A stretch of 64,000 nucleotides of DNA, from assembly GCA_037176845.1 (NCBI GenBank), contig JAYKXP010000077.1, positions 62,001-126,000 on the forward strand. Direction: 5' to 3'. The notes beneath the pieces were generated by a model that was not told where the DNA came from, ran no database searches, and worked only from the letters and a program-made list of their open reading frames with translations. This document shows, in pieces, positions 44,831 to 54,554 of this stretch. Source of the DNA: Paramarasmius palmivorus. Lineage: Eukaryota > Basidiomycota > Agaricomycetes > Agaricales > Marasmiaceae. Positions within the stretch are counted from its first letter, which is position 1. Each line of letters starts with the position of its first letter. Position numbers and translations under genes: made by a program.

Positions 44831-45430
44831 AATACTGGACTGTGTTAGCAAGATGTGCTCTGGTGTGTTTTTGTTTGGGACTTACCTACCTTGTTTCCGA
44901 TACAGGAGGCGCTCCACCTTCGACATTTTCCGCGGGGTATGGATGTAAGTCTAGGGATCGTGGGCGGTAAAGCCTGAGGATGATGGATACGACTTGACTC
45001 GGAGTTATATACGTTGGGATTGTTGACTGTGATGTGACAATAGCCAGATCGTATGACCGCGTTAATCTGATTCTCAAAATAGCGTATATCAACTGGTGTT
45101 CTGCCAGTCCTAAGTTATGGAAAAGACTCGGACCATGTGGACGAACACACATGCTCTCGTCGTCCATACAATGCCGAACTATGACTGCATTGACTTCTTA
45201 ATGAACAAAGAACGAAGGATGACAGTGTATATCTCATCAATTGAGATTTTCCAATCGACGTGATACCATTCCAAGGCCGTATACTTAGGTGCATAATCCC
45301 AGTCCATTTTTTGTTCTTCACCCGTATGTAGGAGCCTCTGTGTATAAGTCCCGCACGCCGTGACTTTTTTCCCACTATCCCTTGCTGTGCTTTAACTGAT
45401 ATTGTCAAAGCATAGTTAAAATTGAACAGC
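44831..45430. other. intergenic, nothing recognised
   Basis: Short open frames on the minus strand without motifs; no repeat recognised. Confidence 0.3.
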
Positions 45431-46474
45431 CTCCTGCGCATATGCCGGAGCCCAATCATACCCAGACCCTGATGCATGGGGCACGGTCAAGGCTTTTTAC
45501 GGAGTCAACGTTGAGCCGACTTTGGATCATTCCTCTAGTCATTTACTGCCATTTCTCCACTCAAGGACGAGGTTTCGTCGACGAACAGCGAATGAAAACC
45601 GCCACATCTTCATTCGCCCTATATATGTAAGATTTGGAGCGCGATACTTCATCGCTGGTTGATCATTTGGAACACCAATGTCTAGCACCTGTCCTACTCT
45701 GCCTGTATACATGTAGGATGGCGCCCTGCACTGATCGGGAATGGTCCACAGCAGGTAATTCAAAAGTTCAAAAAGTTTACCTTCCATTCAATCATGGTAT
45801 CAAACCTTGCTTCGGATCAACGGGCGTTCATGTGACCACAATACCTCGTTTTTAGTCATATCCGAAAAGCCGGAGGAGGTTGATTTTAGGGAGAGGTTGA
45901 GGAAAGCAAGGGTTGATTTCGAGAAAAAGAATAAAAGGCCAATGAAAGGTAAGTTATATGACCGACCATTTATCCGTCGCTATTGATATTGTGTTTATCC
46001 CAGTCAGGCTCGTTATTCGCCCTAGCAACTAGGCCGCCAGTACAAAGAAGCGATTCCACGCTGTTCTGCGACTGAACCAATTATGACAAAACTCTAGATA
46101 AGGCCCCCAAACGGGAAGACGCTCATGACCTCATGCGATTGGAAGAGTCAAACTAGATGCCCATTGGTTGTGGAGCCGAGGGTATGCCTTATGCTTGAGT
46201 ATGCTGGTATTCGTTATATTGACCATATTCAAGCGCCCAGAAATTTCTCTGATAGCCCGTTCGCATTTCAGCGCTCTGTTAATCGCAAGTACGATTCGAG
46301 TTATATCGAAGTCTTTCGCGAACTCATAGTGCTCACGGATGTGGAACTATATGAGAAGCTCGTCAGGACAGGGCTCTTTGACCCTCAGGGTGCATCGTTC
46401 CGTTCATCAATCCAAATGGTAGGCTGTTTACTCCGCCCAGACCATTATGATAATCAGGGTGATGCCAGGAAGTA
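45431..46474 (+). pseudogene. unidentified coding remnants, probably a decayed multi-exon gene
   Basis: Several plus-strand stretches read like protein, in different frames: YAGAQSYPDPDAWGTVKAFY (about 45440) continuing to RPIYVRFGARYFIAG (about 45658), QVIQKFKKFTFHSIMVSNLASDQRAFM (about 45753-45832), SEKPEEVDFRERLRKARVDF (about 45866-45940, ending at a good donor), and SPFAFQRSVNRKYDSSYIEV continuing to VELYEKLVRTGLFDPQG (about 46250-46395), with a stop at 46474. Joining them needs introns of only about 24 nt or frameshifts, so I treat the locus as broken. No family was recognised; the pieces may belong to more than one gene. Confidence 0.35.
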
Positions 46475-46885
46475 AGCGAAGATGAAGATTGACTGCGCTA
46501 CCGGAAAGATAGGATGTTTGGATGCTTATCCTCAGTCACTGGTGTGTCTGAGTATTCTTAAGCTTGCAACTATCGCAATAGATGGACTGGCCATCTATCT
46601 GAAGTAAGATATTGGGGCGAAAGCGGCGAATGATACATGTCCGGTGGTCTTGCTCCTATCAGCCTGTTTCGAACAGACTTGTTGTTTTGGAACAACTGCA
46701 TCATGTGCCAATTAATGTGCCTTGTTCGTAAACTGAGCGGACAAAGTATATCTCGGACATTCGGCGGACCAACCCCATTCCCATTGATGACTATTCTGGT
46801 ACCATGCGGTCCATTCAGAGTCGAGGCTTTAAGAGGGCTATCCTCACGAACACTGTCTGTCAATCATCCCCGCAAGCTTTCGAAA
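46475..46885. other. intergenic, nothing recognised
   Basis: Spacer before the next surface-protein gene; probable promoter region. Confidence 0.35.
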
Positions 46886-48367
46886 ATGTCGCGGTTCCTA
46901 GTGTGCGTGTGCTTTTTTTAAATTTCATTATTTGATCCTCAAGTCCCTCATAAAGGCAGTATCGCATTCGTTGTATCGATCCCGTGTCTTTCAGCACTGA
47001 AGATCGAAAAGATAGAGCCAACAACACTATTTCTCGTGGATAATACTGCAAAGGTATCCGTTACCTGGCACAAGGATAATGCGTCGGATACCGGCCAACT
47101 GCTGCAGTTTGGCTTGTGGTTTACCTTTGATATTAGTAGTTGGCACTCGGGACCATTTCCACCGCCTGCTGCTCTTGCAACACTCACCCAGGGAACGACT
47201 TCGCCGTGCGAGGTGACCTTCAACGATGTTTACCACGAGTGAGAAGATACAAACTCATATCAATATCCGCGTTGACGCCGGGATTCAGGTTGTACACGTT
47301 ATCGATTCTGTGGAATGATTTGAACGATGGGTAAATGGCGACTCATTTTATAAATTTGAGATCCTCTGATATATTATTTAGAACACCTCAACACGGGCAA
47401 GCAATTCTCCAAGCTGCATACGACAACCCAGTCATACTCGTATCACAAACCCCCGAGAGGTAAGATTATCATAATCAAATCAACTGAATGAGTCATAATC
47501 ATTGGTCTAGTTCCAATAGCCCAACACAAACAGCAAACACGCCTTCTATAACTCCTACAACTTCCCCTGCCGATACTACGACTTCCACACCCACCCCAGC
47601 TGGCACGTCTTTGACAAGAGCATCATCAGAGACAGGGACCAACACGACAAATCGTGATGGTAGTAACTCCCAAGAAACGGTGTCACAGCCCCCAAGCCAA
47701 AGTGGTTCTCATACTCAGATTTCAATGGAGAACGGCAGCACAGGTGCCCCAGTCGGCGGCGTAATTAATCTACCTGGAAGGTACTTGTCTTTTTAGATGA
47801 TTATCGTATTTATTAACAGCATGTAGCTCCACGTTCGCGAGCAATATTGAAAGATCTTCCGGCCTTCCGAATACTCCTACAAGCTCCTCGGATCCAACAA
47901 ACAATACCCAGACTTCACAAAACGGCGGACGCATAGCAGGGGCGGTAGTAGGGGCGGCTGTGGGGGTGATACTAGTCGTGGTGCTCATCATCATTCTCCG
48001 ACGACGACGAAGGCGGAAGGAAATACATCAATCGAAGGAAGAACCAGTCATTTCACCTTATCCTGATACGACATCGGCATCGAATGTGGCCGGTGAAAAG
48101 AAGAGGGTGCTTCTTGATCAAGAATCAAGGCTTCTCAAGGCGGATTCTGTTCCTGTCCACGAGGAGGCATCTTCACATGATGCTGCTCCCAATCAAGGAA
48201 CGGGAGAAGTGACAGAGAACGAGAACGAGAATCATCCAGGTCCGGTGGAGAGGACTCGTCGTGTAATGTATCACGATGATAGTGGATGGAGGCCTTCAGC
48301 GCACCGTTCCGATGCTGGCGAATCCAGTGTTCTTGAGATGCCGCCTCGATACGATTCAGCGATATGA
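46886..48367 (+). CDS. single-pass surface protein with DSGWRP and PPRY tail (family 1), complete
   Basis: ATG at 46886; splicing after MSRFLV over about 54 nt to IAFVVSIPCLSALKIEK gives a good signal peptide. The ectodomain reads IEKIEPTTLFLVDNTAKVSVTW...LLQFGLWFTFDI, then over short introns LYTLSILWNDLNDGTPQHGQAI and AAYDNPVILVSQTPE, a beta-sandwich-like unit resembling that of the 40006-41016 gene. A long Ser/Thr-rich stalk follows (TANTPSITPTTSPADTTTST and on, in two exons), then GRIAGAVVGAAVGVILVVVLIII, RRRRRRK, and a tail with PVISPYPDTTSASNV, RTRRVMYHDDSGWRPSAHRSDAGESSV and the end EMPPRYDSAI. Seven exons keep frame throughout, so this is the best reference for the family. Inferred role: surface or wall-stress-type sensor whose PPxY tail recruits WW-domain proteins. 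Confidence 0.8.
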
Positions 48368-49781
48368 TCCGTTCTCGTATCGTTGGTGATCGATTAGCGA
48401 AATTCACTGATACGTTGTTCATAGCTTAGGTTCCTGACTCAGCTATATGCTCTTCCTCATCGTCGCTCTCCCCAACGAATACCGGAAGACGACTCGAGTC
48501 AACGGTATATCATTCATCTTATCCCACTGTCCCCTTTTCCGTGCTATTTTTAGATGTACGTCGCCACAAGTAATCGAAACTTACCATTGAAATCTGTTCA
48601 TGATGCAGGACATTCATCTACGATGCATAGGAACACTCTCGTCAGTATAACGATGAAAATCAATGGAAAACGCTACGTTCACACGATCCGTATGCTTTTC
48701 AATTTCGGTATCAGAAGTAGTCTTGAAACAATCCTTTATAACAGGACGCTCCAGGTATTCACTCGTTATAAAGTCTTGGACGGTTGTCATGATGTTTGTG
48801 ACGTGTGGTGCGGACCTCGAAAATCTGACAGCGGCGGGACGGCAACCGGAAATATCGCTGAATTAGGCAGGATGCACCGAGAAGCCGTTCTCTTTCCTTC
48901 GCGACGCGTTCTCGCGCTCTCCGTCGTAGTATATCCTACAAACTTTCCGCAAACATCACTGTCTTGTTTCCTCGATTGAATGGTGTTTGAGATACGGATG
49001 ATCCAAGCTCGTACGAGAGCAACGGAGCTCACCCAGTCTCCGAAGTGTTTAAGGATTTGAGGACAATTTGAGGACACAGCGCATGCTACAACAACACCGG
49101 CTACCAGTCAGAATGCTGCACCTTTCCAATGATGTTAAGAGCACCTCCATCTCAAAACATCTATGCTCCAGGTCCAGGTGCGTTGTCAGACCTCCGTCTT
49201 TATTAACCTGACAAACTGACCAATCTACTGAGCTCAACAGTTCGCTACCCTACATTTCAGTGTTATATGAGTGCATGCCAGTTCCCCGTCATCTTAGGCC
49301 TTCACTTCGAGCCACCATACGCTCCGCAGAATGCAATTTTTTGACACTCGAGTTGCGTTAGACCGTTCCAGGCACGGAGATCATCACAACGATTCACAAT
49401 CCCTCAGGCCTCAAGCCACGTCGAAAAGGATGTGATTTCACGCGGTAATGATATGGTGAATAGATATCGGAGAAAACGAGGACGGCCAGAGGACGAGAGA
49501 ACGAGAAAGAGCCATTAGTGAGTGCTAACAAAATTTTCGAGAGAGAGACGTAATGATGACAAGCGCCAGGAACGCTGTACCTACAGCCGTTGCTGGCCGT
49601 CCCATGCCGCTGTCAAAATTCAGACTCCGGACCACACGTATCGAAAATGCCAACAACCGTCCAAGCTTATATCAGAAGTCGTAGATGGACATCAATGTTG
49701 CTGATCATGGTTGCAGAACACTGCCACTTCTGTACTTGAAGTACTTATACAAGGCAATCAGCAAATGCAACCAACCCAACC
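48368..49781. other. intergenic with unidentified small open frames
   Basis: On the minus strand 48790-48614, ATG to stop, a 58-codon frame (MTTVQDFITSEYLERPVIKD...RVNVAFSIDFHRYTDE) has protein-like composition. The opposite strand is also open (48554-48979, 141 codons, ATG start). Neither has a recognised family, and only one can be right, if any. Nothing recognised from 49000 to 49780. Confidence 0.3.
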
Positions 49782-51092
49782 ATGGACCTAGACCCCCAAT
49801 TGTCGCCTGACAGCTTTGAGAAATCATTCACGGTCCCTATCGCTGCGACTGCGGTATATTCCTGTCTTAGCTTCAACATGCATGTGATTAACAACACATT
49901 CCAAAGGTTCAATTCCTGCTCTACGGTATTTGTTCCGCTCCATCGCCTCTATATACACAGTACTGATACTATTTTGCTCTTGCATAGGTACATACGCCGT
50001 CTTATATTCTATATGCGTGTTTATCCTGGCCAAACGGAGGAATAGCCGCTATCGGATTCATATTGGGTCAATGACCGCTTTGTTTATCTTTACAACCATT
50101 GGGCTGGGAGCTAACATGACAGCGGTGTATCTGGGTGTTCGAGAGCAATTGCTTGGGGAGCAGAGGAGTGGTATCGCGGCGTTTGATATGGGGTAAGTGT
50201 AGTTTTGGACAACTCTGTTGATAATTCTATGAACGGGACATAGGATAGCTGCCTGCATAATGTTTCTCTGCGCAAAGTGAGTCACTTTGTCCCGTAGTGA
50301 AATGCACTCACGTTCTCTGTGTAGCATCATCGCTAACTGTGTACTGGTGAGTAATTCACTGACCAGTCTCGAGTTATAAGCTTGATTTTGCTGGCAGGTT
50401 TGGCGATGCTACCTTGTTTGGGGGCGTCAAGCACGGGTGATCATTATTCCTGTATCCATGTGCACCGTGACTAATGGTGAGCATTGTGCTTTCCTCATGA
50501 GATATGCGACCTTCATGGTACCACCAGTACTTGGACTTGCGAGTGTCTCTGTTTCTCTGAAGAACCGGTCGTTTGTTGCGTTGCCTTTTGCGGGAGTAAT
50601 ACATTCACCACCAGTTCCGTTCACTTTGTTTGTGATCTTGAATGTCATAACAAATATAGGCATGACAGCCGTCATTGGTATGTCCTTCTCTATCAACTAA
50701 ACTTAGATTAACATACGGTTGCACAGCGGGGAGAATTTTTTATATCTGGCATCGGACAAAGGGACATCTCGACGGTAGAGTTCGAAGTGTTTATAAAACG
50801 GCGGTTTATGCTAGGTACATCCATTCTGATATTGCTCTTATCCGTTCCGTTGACATGGTAGTTGAGCAGTATAGAATCCGGGAGCATATACCCGGTATTC
50901 CTACTTCTCTTTGCGTTCGCTGGATTGTCCATTCTCACGCAGGTTTTGTATTACTCGTTGACGCTGATCGTGGTAAGCTGTTGTTGGAATCTGATTAGAG
51001 TAGTTGAGTGAGGTTTTGTTTAGGGAATAGCACCAACACTTGTGGTAGTGCGCATGGGTTTGGATGTCTGCATGTATGAGGACGAGGAGTAG
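49782..51092 (+). CDS. seven-helix-type membrane protein, copy 4, canonical single-module form
   Basis: ATG at 49782 starts MDLDPQLSPDSFEKSFTVPI. After a phase-0 intron a 19-nt micro-exon (49907-49925) encodes VQFLLYG, then TYAVLYSICVFILAKRRN...GSMTALFIFTTIGLGANM (helices 1-2). The core follows as in copies 1-3: ACIMFLCAN and IIANCVL, VWRCYLVWGRQARVIIIPVSM, SFVALPFAGVIHSPPVPFTL into FVILNVITNIGMTAVI, AGRIFYIWHRTKGHLDGRVR, IESGSIYPVFLLLFAFAGLS, and GIAPTLVVVRMGLDVCMYEDEE. Ten exons keep frame with introns of 44-67 nt. The RCYLVW, ESG..Y and GIAPTLVVVR motifs identify the Agaricomycete family. With one helix pair before the core it gives about seven helices and is the reference for judging the expanded copies. 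It lies 1.4 kb downstream of the surface-protein gene at 46886 on the same strand. Confidence 0.75.
49907..49925 (+). other. 19-nt micro-exon
   Basis: Encodes VQFLLYG between acceptor AAAG at 49906 and donor GTATTT at 49926; same length and phases as the micro-exons of copies 2, 3 and the pseudogene at 61650. Confidence 0.65.
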
Positions 51093-51641
51093 AGCTAAAT
51101 TCTCACTATGGGTCGTCCGACAGCCTGAAGTATTAATGTTGAGGCCTGTCCTACTCTTTTTATTAATGATCTTTGCTAGATAATTCGCTATTTTTGAGCG
51201 ACCATGGTCCCACAACACACTGGTCTATTCCATTTACTATACACGGTCGGCAGAGTTAGGAGGTAGAAGTAGGTTATTCGGGTGTAACACTAGAGCACGA
51301 AGGTGCACTATGATTATGGTGCACAAACGACTGGCGTTAGCGCTCCGAGTCTCCTTAGCGCTCAGTCACTAACCTTAACCTTCTCGGCTAGCCCAACCCT
51401 AACCCAGAGAAGCGCAAGTTTTTTCTCAACAACCATCATCGCACACCCTCATGACTACATCAGCCGATTGAAAACTCAGAGGATTATTGATGCTGGTTTT
51501 GCTTGGCCGTAACGTACGTAGCCCTGCGCTCACAAACTCGCTACCTCGCTAATCGACAATCAGTACTCCCACAGGCCCATCGTTGTTTCTACTGAATAGC
51601 AAGACTATCCAAACAAGCAGATCCCAACTCAACGCTTCAAC
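51093..51641. other. intergenic, with a telomere-like box
   Basis: No gene recognised. AACCCTAACCC is at 51395-51405; 51510-51570 resembles 42480-42550. Confidence 0.35.
51395..51405. repeat. telomere-like box
   Basis: AACCCTAACCC in the spacer before the transposon. Confidence 0.45.
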
Positions 51642-52680
51642 CCCAGCCAAAACTTATCGGGTAGGAGCGGGCTGGCAGGGTATTGGCGGGTAATATGGGT
51701 AAATACGGGCTCTCAGGGGTATATAGCGGTACGGGGAATAGGGAATAATGAAACAGAGGAAGCTCATTAACGCGACAGACAGCGACAGACGCGACTTGAC
51801 AATTTTTTGGCCCTATGATCTTGGCCTGCCCTAAAGTGGGCTACGTCACAGGTCCGCCCAGAACCCTCTGCCCTGACGCGACTTCCTCTCGTTCCACCAC
51901 CATCCTCTACTCCTCCCCAGAAGTACTTATTCTCATGTTCTATTTATTCAGCATCTCGTAGATCTGGACGAATCATTGCAGGTACGTGTCTGTCCGCAAT
52001 CTTTACGGGATACTGTCTTACATCTATGCTTTTCACAGCCTGGTCTCCTATTTCGCGTCACTATGACGAGTTTTACTGCAGGTACTACCCTTCTTTCTTG
52101 TATATAAACCAGCGCTAATTCATTCTGCAGCTCGATAGCTCTAGATGGCCCAAAGACTGGCTGGCATGTACTCAACAGGGGATGGTATCGATAGCCTACG
52201 GTGTTGAATCGTATGTGATTGCCATTTTTCTTGCAAGCGCGTGACTGACCTCCATCTTATCTGCCTGTTAGCGATCCACATGAGAAGCACCCAATCAGTA
52301 TATCCTTCGTCCTTTCATCATCATTACCTACCCAGCCTCAATTCCTCCCGTTCCCCAAGGGTGTTATTTTGGGACCTGTTTAGGCACCTTCCCTGTCTAT
52401 GATATTTGCTATTCGTACGACGCAGCCATGTATGTATATATGCTACAGTAGCCGTGAATATAGAGAAATCTACCCACTATTGGTACCAGCCAGCTAATGT
52501 GCTACTCGAAGCCCGTTTATACCCCCAATGACCGCTGCCAGCCCTGACCAGCCTGCTGCAGCCCGTGATTACCCTCGAACATCGGGTACCAGCAGGCCCT
52601 ACAGCCATTTTCAGGTAAAATCGGGCCAGACCCGTAAATACCTGTAAACGCCCGCTCCTACCCGATAAGTTTTGGCTGGG
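51642..52680. mobile_element. non-autonomous DNA transposon with 31-bp perfect terminal inverted repeats, hAT-like
   Basis: The ends 51642-51672 and 52650-52680 are exact reverse complements, starting CCCAGCCAAAACTTATCGGG. Flanks match over 7 of 8 bases (CTTCAACC at 51634-51641, CTTCAACT at 52681-52688), consistent with an 8-bp target-site duplication, the hallmark of hAT elements; if the element is taken as 51641-52679 the 8-bp GCTTCAAC matches exactly on both sides. Subterminal regions are rich in GGGTA/TACCC-type motifs (for example GCGGGTAATATGGGTAAATACGGG). The 1.04 kb interior has no transposase frame, so it would be mobilised in trans. Confidence 0.75.
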
Positions 52681-54554
52681 CTTCAACTCCCAACAAAACC
52701 CGCCAAAATCCCCAAAACCGTTCCATTCCCTCGATGGCCGCCTCGTCCAGATCACCTTGCAGGAAGAGAGGAATCACAAGTCCAGCTGGCTTTGGTCGGC
52801 TTTTTGAGACGTATCCTACTTCCTCCGGTGCCCTTGGCCTCTAACTGATTTTCCCAACTTCCATATGCTCGCCCGCTATGCTTGGTACTCAAACCTCGAA
52901 TCTACCGTCTCACAATTTGATAACCCTAACCCAATAACGAACGAGAAAAATTGGTCATCCGACTTCCAGACCACCACGATCTCACCTCCAGGTTATCGAC
53001 GGCTAGCGCAGGACACACGAGAGGTGATCCAAGGCTGTTTGGGTAAAATAGAGTGCCAGGGCGACGAGTCAGTGAGCTCCAGAGTACTTTCTTATCCATC
53101 TAATGACATCTCTCCACAGATCGATAACGCAACTCTATGCAGAAGATGAAGGTTCAGGAGGAAGAAGCTGTGGCCGCAAACCTGCATCTGGGATGTTAAG
53201 CTTGGAGAGGCGCGTGTACCATACTCCCTATCTTCCTCTATGCGCTGCGCTCATGAAACATTCAGGATATTCAGGATATTGCCGCTTACTCGACAGCTCT
53301 TTGCATGATCTCCCACGTCAACACGAAGACTTTCGATTCGAGCAATAAACCAACATGCGGTAGCCCCCAAAGTTGTCTGACTGTACCATCTGGTCACGAC
53401 GGCGGAGAAGACTCTTGAAACGCGCTGGGTGGTTTGGAGAACCTGTATACGTACGAGGCCCACGATCCACGAACTATCTCCCATTCTCACATGTGCATCG
53501 CTCTCGAACGGTCGCCGACAAGACATTCCAGACAGCCTACTCCGTGCCTCTCGCGCTCTTTTTCAACACTATGGATTTTGGTTCATCGTTGTCATCACAT
53601 GTAATAGGACGGGCAGAGTCCGATCTTAGAATCGGGAACTCGGGACTACAAGCTTTCGCCTCCGATTGTATGGCATGTCATATATGCAGCTATTATTGTT
53701 CAATTGGCGATGATATCATTAATCTCACTAGCATACATTCATATCCATCGCGTTGATGAATGTGCATAATAAGATGCTGGGCTTTGGCGTATGGATGCAC
53801 ATGATCCTTTCGAATATCATGGCTTCGCAGATGGTGCATGAACACCCACAGGCCTCGAGACATAACACGATTGTTTTCGTAAGTCGCGGGAATTACAACC
53901 CTGACCCAGCGTGATTTGATTGAAGTGATAGTGATCGAATCACATTCGATCATAGGTGTGGATACTTTCCGTTTCCTTCTCAACTCCCGCAGTGCTGTGC
54001 TCATGGTATCTTCCCCCACAATAGTCTAGGGCCTGACCTCCCGCTACGACACTATTCTCATTCACACGCATTCACGTTGATGGGACTCTCACCTGCAAAC
54101 CTTGCTTTCGACACCATAGACGATTGTACCGTTGAATCACCACCTTCTCCTGGTAACTCCCTGCCCGGCATCCTGTATCCTCTCGTACAGTCCCGTTTTC
54201 GCACACCACTTGGTCACCGGGTTTCCAAGGTGTCCAAAAAAGCGCTGATGTAGTCATTTGACAACCCAATGGCACCGAAAACAGTCAACTACTGTGAAGT
54301 ATCGGCCCTGAAGAAGGTATTTTCGTTATCGTTTGACCTGTCGCATACTGTTCCTTAACTGACACAGTTCTAGAGATCTCTATCAGCCGATATCCATATA
54401 CAGTTCAACTCCCACAATACAGCATTTGACTCGAGTTTTGATGGTCTTTTCTAACCCGTGTTGGATCACTGCCCGTTGATATCTGTTTTTCTATAAAATC
54501 CTTTCGTTGTAGGGTCGACGTGTCACCGCAACCTTACCTCCCACTTTCATCGCA
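52681..54554. other. intergenic, nothing firmly recognised
   Basis: Short open frames on both strands without motifs. A telomere-like box at 52921-52932 is followed by about 120 bp resembling the sequence after the box at 33026. Confidence 0.35.
52921..52932. repeat. telomere-like box
   Basis: TAACCCTAACCC, two exact telomere units, followed by AATAACG. Confidence 0.5.

Noticed and set aside
48554..48979. 141-codon plus-strand frame as a confident gene
   Set aside because: No recognised motif, no promoter or splice evidence, and the opposite strand has an equally protein-like frame.
49907..49925. GGTTCAATTCC resembling a tRNA T-arm
   Set aside because: It lies over the 19-nt micro-exon of the membrane-protein gene, whose phase and length match five others.
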